Part shown: positions 9,396 through 18,560 of the stretch, piece after piece
Numbering within the stretch: position 1 is the stretch's first letter
Layout of the letters: the number at the start of each line of letters is the position of its first letter
Assembly: GCF_003315595.1 (NCBI RefSeq)
Contig: NZ_QNQU01000001.1
Location: 372,001 to 436,000 of the forward strand
Reading direction: 5' to 3'
Origin: Pedobacter miscanthi
GTDB taxonomy: Bacteria; Bacteroidota; Bacteroidia; Sphingobacteriales; Sphingobacteriaceae
DNA: 64,000 nt
Notes under the pieces: model-generated
Databases searched by the model: none
What the model was told of the DNA's origin: nothing
What the model saw: only the letters and a program-made list of their open reading frames with translations
Translations under genes and position numbers: made by a program

Positions 9396-9599
9396 TTATA
9401 TACCGGAACCCGGTGTGGTGCCTGGCTCGTGCCCCGGACCAAAGCTATTGTTCTTACGGTCTTTATCTTTGTTAAACAGATTAGTAGTTACTTTAGATGA
9501 TTTGTTTTCATCAAGTGTTCTATCCTCTTTAATATCTTCGGCGGTTTTATCCAGTAAATCGTTCTCAACAACTTTACCTTTTTCTTTATTCGTTTCCAT
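9396..9599 (-). CDS. Small hydrophilic protein with SFGPGHEPGTTPG tail
   Basis: A 67-residue protein, not recognised. It begins METNKEKGK, is strongly charged in the middle (many K, D and E) and ends NNSFGPGHEPGTTPGSGI. A similar protein is encoded just upstream (9717-9920): both start METN and share the tail pattern SFG-x-x-H-E-x-G-x-x-P-G. No signal peptide or membrane segment. The terminator directly after it and the conserved tail favour a real gene. A short conserved C-terminus behind a variable charged body could be a recognition tag or a precursor peptide, but that is inference. Confidence 0.6.
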   Translation of the reverse strand: METNKEKGKVVENDLLDKTAEDIKEDRTLDENKSSKVTTNLFNKDKDRKNNSFGPGHEPGTTPGSGI

Positions 9600-9716
9600 A
9601 GTAATTGTAAATTGATGTACTATAGGAACAAGCGAAAAATAAGATTGTTTTTAATAGTTGTTTTGAGAATGGGATTTGATCCAAACATCGGAAGTTGCGA
9701 CAGGCATAAATATCTA

Positions 9717-9920
9717 TTACAACATCGCCCCGGGCAATTTTCCTAACTCATGTATACATCCAAAAGAATGAAACCTCCTTTTGTGGATTTTATTAAAATG
9801 GTTCGATGATTCGAAAGAAAAAGGATTGAAGATAAACTTGTAGATGTGTTTCCTTTCTTCATTCAATTTTTCTTCCAGTTTAGCGTTTTCCAGATTTTGA
9901 GTGTTGTGGTTCGTTTCCAT
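9717..9920 (-). CDS. Small protein, paralogue of the downstream gene
   Basis: A 67-residue protein starting METNHNTQNLENAKLEEK and ending RFHSFGCIHELGKLPGAML. Its tail matches the next gene (SFGPGHEPGTTPGSGI) in spacing and in the S-F-G, H-E, G and P-G positions, while the middle (FIFNPFSFESSNHFNK) differs. It is not recognised. The two genes point the same way with a 117-base gap and probably arose by duplication. Confidence 0.5.
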   Translation of the reverse strand: METNHNTQNLENAKLEEKLNEERKHIYKFIFNPFSFESSNHFNKIHKRRFHSFGCIHELGKLPGAML

Positions 9921-10488
9921 GATGATATAAATTATTGAAAACCTGACAGGCTTTCAGGGTTAACAATTTTAATAATAATAAAAAGCTATTTTAAAATTTG
10001 CTTAACCTTATACCATGGGGATTTTGATAAGGTTTCGTTCTGGAACAACAGGTAAAATGGCATGGACTGCCTTACGTTTAATTAAATATAAGGTTAATTA
10101 TTGGGTTTTGCAAGTTAATTTTTAGCTGTTTGGTTATTATGTGTTAAAACTTGAAAAGTGTGTTTTTTTTGGAAATCAGTTGCAGATGCATTTAGGTAAA
10201 TGCAATCTCGCTTTGCACTTAACTTCGTTGCACTCGTGTTCGTTCCGATCGGGTTTAGATGGCACGGCCGGTAATCCTATTTGGGGCTGCAAAATGCCTA
10301 AAAATCCCACTTTGCATCATGTCATTAAACCGCAAATAGCAGCAATAAAGCTGTAATTAAACCTGATTAAAGCGGATACCGGCCAGGCGCTTAAGGCCTG
10401 CGGGCGTATGAGCGAAAAGCAGGGCTAACATTAAAATGGCAAGCTAAACCTGCTTTCCAAAAAAACATTATTGAATTATTTTGCCCAT
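9921..10488. other. Gene-free spacer with repeat-like noncoding sequence
   Basis: A short palindrome CCTGACAGGCTTTCAGG lies at about 9941-9957. From about 10180 to 10440 there is a more G+C-rich stretch with ATCGGGTTTAGATGGCA, echoed by ATCGGGTTTAGGTGGCAA near 23557 in another noncoding region. A 71-codon frame here looks like chance. Probably a decayed or noncoding dispersed repeat. Confidence 0.45.
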
Positions 10489-10520
10489 AAAAAAAGTCCC
10501 GATCTGCACCGGGACTCTCC
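10489..10520 (-). terminator. Terminator after cysteine desulfurase gene
   Basis: AGTCCCG at 10495-10501 pairs with CGGGACT at 10510-10516 and is followed on the minus strand by seven T. Confidence 0.85.
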
Positions 10521-10538
10521 TATTTGGTTAATGATATT

Positions 10539-11687
10539 TTATGCTAAAGCATTCTGCTTCACTACCATTTTAACTTTTTCTATTACATAATCCAAATCTT
10601 CTTTAGTGGTATATTTACTAAACGAAAAACGTACCGACGGGCGGTTGGGATCGGCATTGATGCCGTTTAACACATGCGAACCGATATTTGAGCCGGATGA
10701 ACAGGCACTACCACCCGAAGCACAGATACCATTGATATCCAGGTTAAACAATAACATATCGGCCATATCCATTTCAGGAAAAGAAACATTGAGTACCGTG
10801 TACAAACTTTTATCGGCATCTGTTTCGCCGTTAAAGCCTATACCCGGGATTTCTGCAATTAGCTGTTCTCTTAAATAATCTTTTAAGCCCTGAATATGCG
10901 CCTGGTGTTCTGCCATTTCTGCATAAGCTATTTCTAAAGCTTTGGCCAAACCAACAATGCCATACACGTTTTCAGTACCACCACGCATGTTACGCTCTTG
11001 TGCGCCACCATAAATCATTGGTGGGATTTTGATATTGCTGTTTACATATAAAAATCCAACACCTTTTGGTCCGTGGAGTTTATGTGCCGCACAAACAATA
11101 AAATGTGCTTTAAGTTCTCTTACATTATGCGGGTAATGCCCCATGGTTTGCACCGTATCGGCATGGTAAATGGCATTATATTTTTCGCAGATATCGCCAA
11201 CTTTAACCATATCAGTTAAGGTACCCAACTCATTATTTGCATGCATTAACGATACAAAAGTGCGTTCGTTGTTTTGAAGGAGTTCTTCTAAGTGATTGTA
11301 GTCAACATTACCTTTTTCATCAATATTAACAAAACTCAGTTTATCAATTTCGCCATTTTTAAGCATGGTATTTAGCGTATGCTCTACAGCATGGTGCTCA
11401 ATTTTAGAGGTAATGGCATGTTTTATCCCATAGGCAGCAATGCCACAACGTATGGCCGTATTATCAGCCTCGGTACCACCCGAAGTAAAAAATATTTCGG
11501 AAGGCGATGCGTTTAACAAACCAGAAACGGTTTTACGGGCTTTTTCTACAAGCGTACGCACCTCGCGGCCAAGCGCATGAATGGCAGATGGATTACCGAA
11601 ATAGTTTTCCATCACATTTGTCATTTCCGCAATTACTGCCGCATCTAAAGGCGTTGTGGCCGCATTATCTAAATAGACCCTTTTCAT
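10539..11687 (-). CDS. Cysteine desulfurase (NifS/IscS family)
   Basis: A PLP enzyme that takes sulfur from cysteine, giving alanine and a protein persulfide for Fe-S clusters or tRNA thiolation. The 382-residue protein has the N-terminal YLDNAATTPLD, the HADTVQ aspartate-glutamine that contacts PLP, the Schiff-base lysine in CAAHKLHGPKG and the active-site cysteine loop GICASGGSACSSGS. That loop is of the longer IscS/NifS (class I) type, not SufS. No isc scaffold genes are adjacent, so the role (Fe-S or tRNA modification) cannot be told from context. Start ATG at 11687. Confidence 0.93.
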   Translation of the reverse strand: MKRVYLDNAATTPLDAAVIAEMTNVMENYFGNPSAIHALGREVRTLVEKARKTVSGLLNASPSEIFFTSGGTEADNTAIRCGIAAYGIKHAITSKIEHHAVEHTLNTMLKNGEIDKLSFVNIDEKGNVDYNHLEELLQNNERTFVSLMHANNELGTLTDMVKVGDICEKYNAIYHADTVQTMGHYPHNVRELKAHFIVCAAHKLHGPKGVGFLYVNSNIKIPPMIYGGAQERNMRGGTENVYGIVGLAKALEIAYAEMAEHQAHIQGLKDYLREQLIAEIPGIGFNGETDADKSLYTVLNVSFPEMDMADMLLFNLDINGICASGGSACSSGSNIGSHVLNGINADPNRPSVRFSFSKYTTKEDLDYVIEKVKMVVKQNALA

Positions 11688-11815
11688 TTCTACGAATATT
11701 TAAAAGTTAGTGTTGCAAAGATGTTTTGCTTCTTCAACATCTTTTGTTTTAAAATGGTCAGGATTCTGGTTTATTAAAATCCTAACCGGTATTTTATTCC
11801 TTAATTCTAAAGGAA

Positions 11816-13201
11816 TTAAAGGTGTAATATTTCTTTAATGTCGGAAATGATCTTATTTGCCAAACTTTCGGCAATGGTTTCATTTTCGGCTTCACTGTAA
11901 ATCCTGATGATCGGTTCGGTGTTCGAACGACGCAAATGTACCCAGGTTTTATCAAATTCTATTTTCAAACCATCAATAGTACTGTATGGCTGGTTTTTGT
12001 ATTTCTCTTCTACCTGTTTCAACAAATTATCAATATCCATTTCTGGCGTTAAGGTAATTTTGTTTTTAGAAATGTGGTATTGAGGATAACTTGCCCTTAA
12101 AACAGAGATTGATTTGCCAAATTTAGCTAAATGTGTTAAGAATAAAGCAATACCTACTAAAGCATCCCTTCCATAGTGCGATTCAGGGTAAATAATACCA
12201 CCGTTTCCTTCACCACCAATAATCGCGTTGGTAGCTTTCATTTTGTTTACCACGTTTACCTCACCAACAGCCGAAGCATTGTATTCAGATCCAGCTTTCT
12301 CGGTTACATCGCGTAAAGCACGGGTTGATGAAAGGTTAGAAACAGTATTTCCCGGGGTATTTTTCAATACATAATCGGCAACGGCAACCAAAGTATATTC
12401 TTCGCCGAACATGCTTCCATCTTCGTTTACAAAACATAAACGATCTACATCCGGATCAACTACAATACCCAAATCGGCATTTTGTTTCTGAACTTCTTTA
12501 GAAATTTCGGTTAAATTTTCCGGTAGTGGTTCCGGGTTATGTGGAAAATGTCCATCTGGTGTGCAATATAGTTCAACTACTTTGCTAACGCCTAAGGCTT
12601 TTAATAAAGCAGGGATAAAAATGCCTCCTGTTGAATTTACACAATCGATTACGACCTTAAAATCGGCCTTTTTAATGGCTTCAACATCTACCAAGGGCAA
12701 TGCCAAAACTTTATCAATGTGTTTTTGAAGGTAAGTATCGTTTTTGATTACTTTTCCTAATTTATCTACATCAGCGAAATCAAAATCAGCACTTTCGGCA
12801 AGATCTAATACTTCTTTACCATCTGTATCGCTGATAAATTCGCCGCTTGCATTTAGTAATTTCAGGGCATTCCATTGTTTTGGATTATGGCTGGCTGTTA
12901 AAATAATACCACCACCTGCATTTTCATCCGGTACGGCAACTTCTACAGTTGGCGTGGTTGATAAACCTAAATCGATTACTTCAATACCCAAACCTTGTAA
13001 AGTTCCGATCACCAGGTTATTCACCATTTCGCCCGAAATACGGGCATCTCGACCTAAAACAATGCGTTTATTGCCGGTTTTTTGTACTACCCAGCTACCA
13101 AAGGCCGCTGTAAATTTCACAATATCAAATGGCGTTAAGCCGTCGCCAGCCCTTCCGCCTATGGTTCCGCGTATTCCTGAAATCGATTTTATTAAAGTCA
13201 C
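11816..13201 (-). CDS. glmM: Phosphoglucosamine mutase
   Basis: Converts glucosamine 6-phosphate to glucosamine 1-phosphate for UDP-GlcNAc and cell-wall synthesis. The 461-residue protein starts LIKSISGIRGTIGG, has the phosphoserine loop LTASHNPKQWNALK, the magnesium site DPDVDRLCF, the sugar-binding GEGNGG and the C-terminal phosphate loop RRSNTEPIIRIYSEA. The start codon is GTG at 13201, with no ATG usable upstream; the protein start matches the family. Bacteroidota proteins of this group are annotated as GlmM or as a phosphoglucomutase/phosphomannomutase relative, so substrate is probable, not certain. Confidence 0.85.
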   Translation of the reverse strand: MTLIKSISGIRGTIGGRAGDGLTPFDIVKFTAAFGSWVVQKTGNKRIVLGRDARISGEMVNNLVIGTLQGLGIEVIDLGLSTTPTVEVAVPDENAGGGIILTASHNPKQWNALKLLNASGEFISDTDGKEVLDLAESADFDFADVDKLGKVIKNDTYLQKHIDKVLALPLVDVEAIKKADFKVVIDCVNSTGGIFIPALLKALGVSKVVELYCTPDGHFPHNPEPLPENLTEISKEVQKQNADLGIVVDPDVDRLCFVNEDGSMFGEEYTLVAVADYVLKNTPGNTVSNLSSTRALRDVTEKAGSEYNASAVGEVNVVNKMKATNAIIGGEGNGGIIYPESHYGRDALVGIALFLTHLAKFGKSISVLRASYPQYHISKNKITLTPEMDIDNLLKQVEEKYKNQPYSTIDGLKIEFDKTWVHLRRSNTEPIIRIYSEAENETIAESLANKIISDIKEILHL

Positions 13202-13479
13202 CTTGTATAATTTATTTGAGGCCCAAAAATAACAAAAAAAACAAGACAGATGCTATTTAACAAGGTTTTGCCAAGCAAATTTACATTGTTTTTATATCTA
13301 TAAACACGATGGTTCTGGTAGAAATTAGCCGGGTGATTAAAATCAAACGTGTGTTTTAGCGACAAAATTATTTTAATTTTTGATGTTCATTTTCAACATG
13401 ATAAAAACCCGAAACATAATATTCTTGCAACATTATTGCATAAAAACATATTCTAACTTCACTAGCGATTCTAAAACCT

Positions 13480-13487
13480 TATATTTG
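13480..13487 (+). promoter_or_regulatory. Promoter -7 box for the methyltransferase operon
   Basis: TATATTTG matches the Bacteroidota TAnnTTTG box and lies 30 bases before the ATG at 13517. The rest of the spacer from 13202 shows no gene. Confidence 0.65.
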
Positions 13488-13516
13488 CATCTTTTTAAGA
13501 TACAAACGGCTTTTAT

Positions 13517-14248
13517 ATGCAGCGCAAGTGGTTTCAATATTGGTTTAATTCGCCATATTATCATATTCTATATCAACAACGAAATGATGCTGAAGCCGAG
13601 TTTTTTATTGATAAACTCACCCAATTCCTCCATCCGGAAGCCGATGCCAAAATGTTGGATATTGCCTGTGGAAAAGGTCGTCATTCGATCTATCTGAACA
13701 AAAAAGGCTTTGATGTTACCGGAATTGACCTTTCTGAGCAGAGCATTAAATACGCCAAACAGTTTGAAAACAACAAACTGCATTTTCTGGTGCACGATAT
13801 GCGCAGGTTGTTTTACATCAACTATTTTGATGTGGCCTTAAACCTTTTTACCAGTTTCGGTTATTTTGATACAGAGAAAGAACATGTAAATGCACTTAAA
13901 ACTTTCAGGAAGTGTTTAACAGCCAACGGGATATTGGTGCTGGATTATTTTAACACTGAAAAAATAATCCGCAATTTAAATTCATGCGAAACCAAATCGC
14001 TTGATGGTATCACCTTCAACATTACCAAAAACGTTGTGGATGGAAAAATCATCAAAAAGATAAATTTTGAAGACAACCATAAGGTATATAATTTTGAAGA
14101 ACGGGTACAGGCGTTTAGTTCAGAAGATTTTGAACGGATGCTAACCAAAGCAGGGATGCGTATTGAAAAAACCTTTGGAAACTATAGCTTAGATGATTTT
14201 GACCACTCTACTTCTGATCGCTTAATTTTAATCTGTAAAAAAGCATGA
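13517..14248 (+). CDS. Class I SAM-dependent methyltransferase
   Basis: A 243-residue methyltransferase. Motif I is MLDIACGKGRHSIYL near residue 50, followed by the acidic end of strand 2 in VTGIDLSEQSI, then LVHDMRR and the motif IV-like ALNLFTSFGYFD. The substrate is unknown; the family includes enzymes for small molecules and lipids. It overlaps the next gene by four bases (ATGA), so the two are translationally coupled, and a ZIP transporter follows at once. Confidence 0.85.
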   Translation: MQRKWFQYWFNSPYYHILYQQRNDAEAEFFIDKLTQFLHPEADAKMLDIACGKGRHSIYLNKKGFDVTGIDLSEQSIKYAKQFENNKLHFLVHDMRRLFYINYFDVALNLFTSFGYFDTEKEHVNALKTFRKCLTANGILVLDYFNTEKIIRNLNSCETKSLDGITFNITKNVVDGKIIKKINFEDNHKVYNFEERVQAFSSEDFERMLTKAGMRIEKTFGNYSLDDFDHSTSDRLILICKKA

Positions 14249-14808
14249 TAGAAAGCATACAGCAATTTGATATAGAATTGTTCCTGAAAATCCACCGAGG
14301 ACTTTCAAACAGCTTTTTTGATTGGTTAATGCCTTTAATGCGCAACCGTTTCTTTTGGTCGCCGCTTTATCTTTTTATCATAGTATTTTGCATTAAGCAG
14401 TATAAAAAGCAGGGCTACTATATTATTGGCATGGTACTTTTCACTTTTGCCATGGGCGATTTAATTGCCTCGAGGGTGATAAAACCATGGGTATCGAGGG
14501 TAAGGCCCTGCAACGATATGAGTTTGGCCAACGATATTATCCACCGTGTGCCCTGTGGCAGCGGACTCAGCTTTCCATCTGCACATGCCACCAATCATTT
14601 TGCGATAGCTGTATTTCTGATTTGCATTTTTTACAGCAGGTGGAAACCTATTTTACCAATCGGCCTATTTTGGGCATCTATTATCAGTTTTGCACAGGTA
14701 TATGTGGGCGTGCACTACCCTGTTGATGTAACTACCGGAGCATTATTGGGCATTACGATCGGGATGATCTGTTCGAGAATATTTAAAAAATTACAACCTG
14801 ATTTTTAA
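14245..14808 (+). CDS. PAP2-family membrane phosphatase
   Basis: A 187-residue integral membrane protein with about five hydrophobic segments and the three PAP2 phosphatase motifs: KPWVSRVRP, PSAHATNHF (A for the usual G in PSGH) and a final S-x-AQVYVGVHYPVDV with the catalytic histidine. Such enzymes remove phosphate from lipid phosphates, for example undecaprenyl pyrophosphate or phosphatidic acid. Middle gene of a tight three-gene operon. The lipid substrate is not predictable. Confidence 0.88.
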   Translation: MIESIQQFDIELFLKIHRGLSNSFFDWLMPLMRNRFFWSPLYLFIIVFCIKQYKKQGYYIIGMVLFTFAMGDLIASRVIKPWVSRVRPCNDMSLANDIIHRVPCGSGLSFPSAHATNHFAIAVFLICIFYSRWKPILPIGLFWASIISFAQVYVGVHYPVDVTTGALLGITIGMICSRIFKKLQPDF

Positions 14809-14811
14809 CCT

Positions 14812-15528
14812 ATGGAAATCTGGAAACTCTGCGTACTCTTTTTCTGTGCCTTTTTGGGCGGAACAGCTATTTTTCTGGTAAAGAGCGATAAATCTAAGCT
14901 GCTAAAACTGATTTTATCTTTCAGTGGTGCCTATCTTTTTGCCATTACGGTTCTACATTTAATCCCTGATGCTTACAGCGGACCGGATAAGTGGCAGATT
15001 GGGGTTTTTATCCTGATCGGTTTCTTATTGCAGATTTTTTTAGAGCAATTTTCGGAGGGTGTAGAACACGGGCACATCCATAAACATCACGATGGACATG
15101 TTTTTCCATTCGGCATTATGATCAGTTTATGCCTGCATGCTTTTTTAGAAGGGATGCCTTTGGCAAAAGAGCAGCACAACGAATTGATTTTCGGCATTTC
15201 GCTACACCATATCCCTGCGGCTTTTGCTTTGGCAAGTATACTGATGCAGAACCATTTCAAGAAAAGCAGTATCGTACTTTACCTTATTTTATTTGCCGTA
15301 ATGGCCCCGCTTGGCTTTTATGTAAGCGTTGGGCTAAGCAACGGCACCATAGGCGGCCTGGATGCTTATTTCAATAAGATTATGGGCATAGTAATCGGTA
15401 TTTTCCTACATATTTCTACTACTATTTTATTCGAATCGAGTGCTGATCATAAGATCAATACACGCAAAATGATCGCGGTGTTGTTGGGAATTGGTGTGGC
15501 ATTGATTGGTTTCTTCGCCGGGCATTAG
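14812..15528 (+). CDS. ZIP-family divalent metal transporter
   Basis: A 238-residue membrane protein of the ZIP family, which moves zinc or other divalent metals into the cytoplasm. Metal-site helices are seen as LHLIPDAY and as LHAFLEGMPL / LHHIPAAFALAS, and the histidine-rich loop HGHIHKHHDGH lies between hydrophobic segments. It starts three bases after the PAP2 stop. Metal specificity is not evident. Confidence 0.88.
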   Translation: MEIWKLCVLFFCAFLGGTAIFLVKSDKSKLLKLILSFSGAYLFAITVLHLIPDAYSGPDKWQIGVFILIGFLLQIFLEQFSEGVEHGHIHKHHDGHVFPFGIMISLCLHAFLEGMPLAKEQHNELIFGISLHHIPAAFALASILMQNHFKKSSIVLYLILFAVMAPLGFYVSVGLSNGTIGGLDAYFNKIMGIVIGIFLHISTTILFESSADHKINTRKMIAVLLGIGVALIGFFAGH

Positions 15529-15704
15529 TTCAGTTGGTAGTTTTCAGTTGGTAGTTTACAACTGGCAATTAACCTCCTGAGCGTAGTCGAAGGGTAAACA
15601 GTTAATTGATTAATCATTTACAATTAATCATTCCTCTAGCCGTTTTTAAACGTTTATAATCGTTTAAATTCGTGTCATCTTCCCAAAATGAGTTAAATTC
15701 GAAT

Positions 15705-16298
15705 ATGGAAAACATTGTAAACGAACCGGTTGTAGCCTACCAAAAAAGACGTTATACTGTTGAAGAATACCTGGAAATGGAAAAAGAATCAACAGAAAAG
15801 CACGAATATTATCAGGGTGAGATATTTGCGATGTCGGGTGCTGGTGATAATCATAATGAAATTTTCAGTAATGTTTTTGGAGAAATCGTTAACAAACTAA
15901 AAGGCAAACCTTGCAGACCATATGGAAGCGATAAACGGATGAATATTCCCGAGAATACTTTATTCACCTATCCTGATATTTCAATCTATTGTAACGGCTT
16001 AACGCATAGCGATGTTGATGAAGACACCACAATTTTACCAACTGTTATCATAGAAATACTCTCGCCTTCAACGAAAAATTACGACAAAGGGAAGAAATTT
16101 AACCTCTATAAAGATATTCCATCACTAAAAGAATACATCATGATTGATTCGGAAGTTGTTTTGGTTGAGGCTTATTATGTTAATGGAGAAAAGAATTGGA
16201 TGCTTAATCAACACAAAACGCTCTCTGATACCTTAACCTTTGTTTCAATGGGATTTAATATAGCCTTAAGCGATATTTATTATTACGTTACTATTTAA
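15705..16298 (+). CDS. Uma2 family putative endonuclease, copy 1
   Basis: A 197-residue protein of the Uma2 (DUF820) family with a PD-(D/E)XK nuclease-like core: [16 protein letters not shown], then TYPDISIYC and [18 protein letters not shown], with the conserved D, E and K spacing, and [10 protein letters not shown]. Uma2 proteins are widespread, often in many copies, and their role is unknown. An in-frame GTG at 15672 was rejected because the paralogue 741 bases downstream starts at the equivalent ATG and the leader sequence AATTCGAATATGGAAAACAT is conserved across both. Confidence 0.85.
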   Translation: MENIVNEPVVAYQKRRYTVEEYLEMEKESTEKHEYYQGEIFAMSGAGDNHNEIFSNVFGEIVNKLKGKPCRPYGSDKRMNIPENTLFTYPDISIYCNGLTHSDVDEDTTILPTVIIEILSPSTKNYDKGKKFNLYKDIPSLKEYIMIDSEVVLVEAYYVNGEKNWMLNQHKTLSDTLTFVSMGFNIALSDIYYYVTI

Positions 16299-16445
16299 AA
16301 TTGGAGATCGCAGCTTTATTTCCATTCAATTGTTAAAAATAAAACCGTAAAAAACTATTTAACAAATAGTTAGCACCCTATCCGTTTTAAACGTTTAATC
16401 GTTTATTCTTTTCCTTCCTGAGATACAAATTCAGTAAATTCGAAT

Positions 16446-17048
16446 ATGGAAAACATTGTAAACGAACCAGTTGTAGCGTATCAAAAAAGACGTTATACTG
16501 TTGAGGAATACCTGGAAATGGAGAAAGAATCAACAGAAAAGCACGAATATTATCAAGGAGAGATATTTGCGATGTCGGGTGCTGGTTTTAACCACAATCT
16601 TATCTTCTCAAATGTTTTCGGGGTGATTTTCAACAAATTAAAAGGTTCGAAATGCATTCCATTTGGAAACGATATGAGAATGAATATACCCGAAAACACC
16701 CTGTTTACTTATCCTGACATTTCTATTTACTGCAACGAAATTAAGCACCTAAACGAGGATGAAAACACTATTTTGCATCCAACAGTAATCATCGAAATTC
16801 TTTCGCCTTCAACCAAAAACTATGATAGGGGTAAAAAATTCACCCTGTATAAAGATATTCCGTCGTTAAAGGAATACATCATGATTGATTCGGAAGCTGT
16901 TTTGGTAGAGGCTAATTATATTAATGAAGAAAAGAATTGGACACTTAATCAACACATCGAGATTTCTGATACTTTTTCTTTGGTTTCGATGGGATTTGAT
17001 ATGCCTTTAGCTGATGTTTATGAGCGTGTGCATTTTGGCGTAAACTAA
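16446..17048 (+). CDS. Uma2 family putative endonuclease, copy 2
   Basis: A 200-residue paralogue of the preceding gene. The first 45 residues are almost identical; differences gather in the middle ([20 protein letters not shown]) and at the C-terminus (YERVHFGVN). Catalytic-core stretches TYPDISIYC and [13 protein letters not shown] are kept, so both copies look functional. The duplicated segment includes the last bases of the leader, which dates the event as a local tandem duplication. Confidence 0.85.
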   Translation: MENIVNEPVVAYQKRRYTVEEYLEMEKESTEKHEYYQGEIFAMSGAGFNHNLIFSNVFGVIFNKLKGSKCIPFGNDMRMNIPENTLFTYPDISIYCNEIKHLNEDENTILHPTVIIEILSPSTKNYDRGKKFTLYKDIPSLKEYIMIDSEAVLVEANYINEEKNWTLNQHIEISDTFSLVSMGFDMPLADVYERVHFGVN

Positions 17049-17053
17049 CTTAC

Positions 17054-17115
17054 AAAGAAGTCAAGTTTGTACACCATTTGTATACAACATAATCTTAAAA
17101 AAACTTGACTTCTTT
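17054..17115. terminator. Long hairpin between convergent genes
   Basis: AAAGAAGTCAAGTTT at 17054-17068 is mirrored exactly by AAACTTGACTTCTTT at 17101-17115. The loop is about 30 bases. It lies between the Uma2 stop and the stop of the small DUF5522 gene and could end transcription from both sides. Confidence 0.6.
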
Positions 17116-17135
17116 AAGCTCTACTACCAAATGAA

Positions 17136-17279
17136 CTATTTCTTTGCCTTCTTTTTTCCATACCCCCACGGACAGTGTTTACACTTATTTTTGCAACAAT
17201 ATCCCCGCTTTAGATGATAGGCTTCAGTAAAAACCATCAGTCCATCTTCGTTAAAATAAAAATCTTCGCCTTCTTTCAT
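17136..17279 (-). CDS. DUF5522-type small cysteine-rich protein
   Basis: A 47-residue protein starting MKEGEDFYFNEDGLMVFTEA, then YHLKRGYCCKNKCKHCPWGY and a lysine-rich end. The CC-x3-C-x2-C arrangement followed by PWG/PYG is the mark of a small conserved family (DUF5522), probably metal-binding. Function unknown. Start ATG at 17279; no shorter alternative keeps the acidic N-terminus of the family. Confidence 0.75.
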   Translation of the reverse strand: MKEGEDFYFNEDGLMVFTEAYHLKRGYCCKNKCKHCPWGYGKKKAKK

Positions 17280-17280
17280 A

Positions 17281-17430
17281 GCTAATATTGAATGAATGAA
17301 TTTTGAATGAGTGAATTGGTGAATTTTGATTGATTGAATTTTGAATGATAGAATTTCTTATACAGAAAGTTTTGAATGAATGAATTTTGAATGATTGAAT
17401 ATTTTACCTTTAACCACTCAATCATTCCTT
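17281..17430. repeat. Degenerate TGAATGATTGAAT repeats
   Basis: Repeated variants of GAATGAATGAATTTTGAATGA in a purely A+T-rich spacer; no gene. Confidence 0.6.
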
Positions 17431-17574
17431 AAATCATTTATTCGGTTATTCCATCCTTCAGTCATTCTCTCATTCATTAAATCATTCATTCGGTTATTCC
17501 ATCCTTTAGTCATTCTCTCATTCATTAAATCATTCATTCAGTTATTCCATCCTTAAGTCATTCATTAATCATTT
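17431..17574. repeat. Three tandem 48-bp repeats
   Basis: Units at 17431-17478, 17479-17526 and 17527-17574 each start AAATCATT and contain CAGTTATTCCATCC or GGTTATTCCATCC. Copies 1 and 2 are nearly identical; the third diverges at its right end. They stop two bases before the exonuclease stop codon. Confidence 0.85.
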
Positions 17575-17575
17575 C

Positions 17576-18517
17576 CTAATTAAGTATTTTAACCTCCAGT
17601 TTATCTTTAAAATAATCTTTAAGCTGTTTTCCGTCACCATGCAAAGTCCATACCTGTTTTGGTTTTACTTTTTCGATAGTTTCTAAAATGGCATCCCAAT
17701 CGGCATGATCGGAAATGTAAAGTGAAATCCCGTTTTGCTGCTGCAGGTTTTTCCAGCCAGAGGCAAATGCACGAACCACATTAATTGCTTTATGGTAACT
17801 GTGGAAAACCATTGGCGGAACAATGTAAACCTGGTTTTCGTGATGGTTTTTCATCACTTTACGATCGTACATTTTGTAATTACCCAGTTTCATACCATAA
17901 TCTTCGTATATTTTTACAAATGGCATAATACTAAAGTGCACCATTATATTCCTCGTTGGGCAATGCTCGTTCAGCAACTGGATAATCCGCTGGCTTTTAC
18001 CTAAAGCATAAGCGCCAAGCATGATATTGGCCTTGGTCTCGTTCAGTTTTTTGATCTCATCAACCGGAGAAGGATGTTTTGTTTCAGGATCGGCAAATGT
18101 GCTTTCGGTGATCAATACATCGGCCTCTACAAATTCAAAAGGCTCACAGGTGGCATCAGGTTCTATCTTATAGTCGCCTGTATAAAGATATTTAACGCTT
18201 TTATATTCCATTAAAACTTGCGCAGAACCCAAAATATGTCCGGCAGGATAAAAAGAAATGCTTACTTCTTTTATTTTAAAAGTTTCGTGGTAGTTTTTGG
18301 TGAAAAAATCGACCGCGGCAAATTTGCGGTAACGGTGTTTCATAAAAGCTGCTGTGGCTGCCGTACAATACACGTTTTCACTTCCACCAATGGCGTGATC
18401 GCCGTGTGCATGAGACACCACTGCTTCTTTAACGGGTTGTTGCGGATCGAGGTAAAAATCGCCGTAAACGCAATATAAACCCGTTGGAGTAATGGTAATA
18501 AAATCTTCTAAAATCAT
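17576..18517 (-). CDS. Ligase-associated-type DNA exonuclease (MBL/beta-CASP-like)
   Basis: A 313-residue member of the metallo-beta-lactamase-fold nucleases that usually sit beside an ATP-dependent DNA ligase and an Lhr-like helicase. Zinc motifs are SHAHGDHAIGG, then PAGHILGSAQV, YTGDYKIEPD and ISDHADWD with a C-terminal LHGDG. These proteins act on DNA ends or RNA in repair. Here neither the ligase nor the helicase is next to it. Start ATG at 18517, chosen because it matches the family start at the first strand of the fold. Confidence 0.85.
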   Translation of the reverse strand: MILEDFITITPTGLYCVYGDFYLDPQQPVKEAVVSHAHGDHAIGGSENVYCTAATAAFMKHRYRKFAAVDFFTKNYHETFKIKEVSISFYPAGHILGSAQVLMEYKSVKYLYTGDYKIEPDATCEPFEFVEADVLITESTFADPETKHPSPVDEIKKLNETKANIMLGAYALGKSQRIIQLLNEHCPTRNIMVHFSIMPFVKIYEDYGMKLGNYKMYDRKVMKNHHENQVYIVPPMVFHSYHKAINVVRAFASGWKNLQQQNGISLYISDHADWDAILETIEKVKPKQVWTLHGDGKQLKDYFKDKLEVKILN

Positions 18518-18560
18518 GATTAAGATAAGTAGGATTTAAGGATTGTATGATCTCAGAAAA

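Noticed and set aside
10141..10356. 71-codon frame in the spacer before the cysteine desulfurase terminator
   Set aside because: Lies in repeat-like noncoding sequence resembling another noncoding spacer at 23.5 kb; no domain.
17431..17574. 48-bp repeats as a CRISPR array
   Set aside because: Units abut directly with no variable spacers, so this is a plain tandem repeat.
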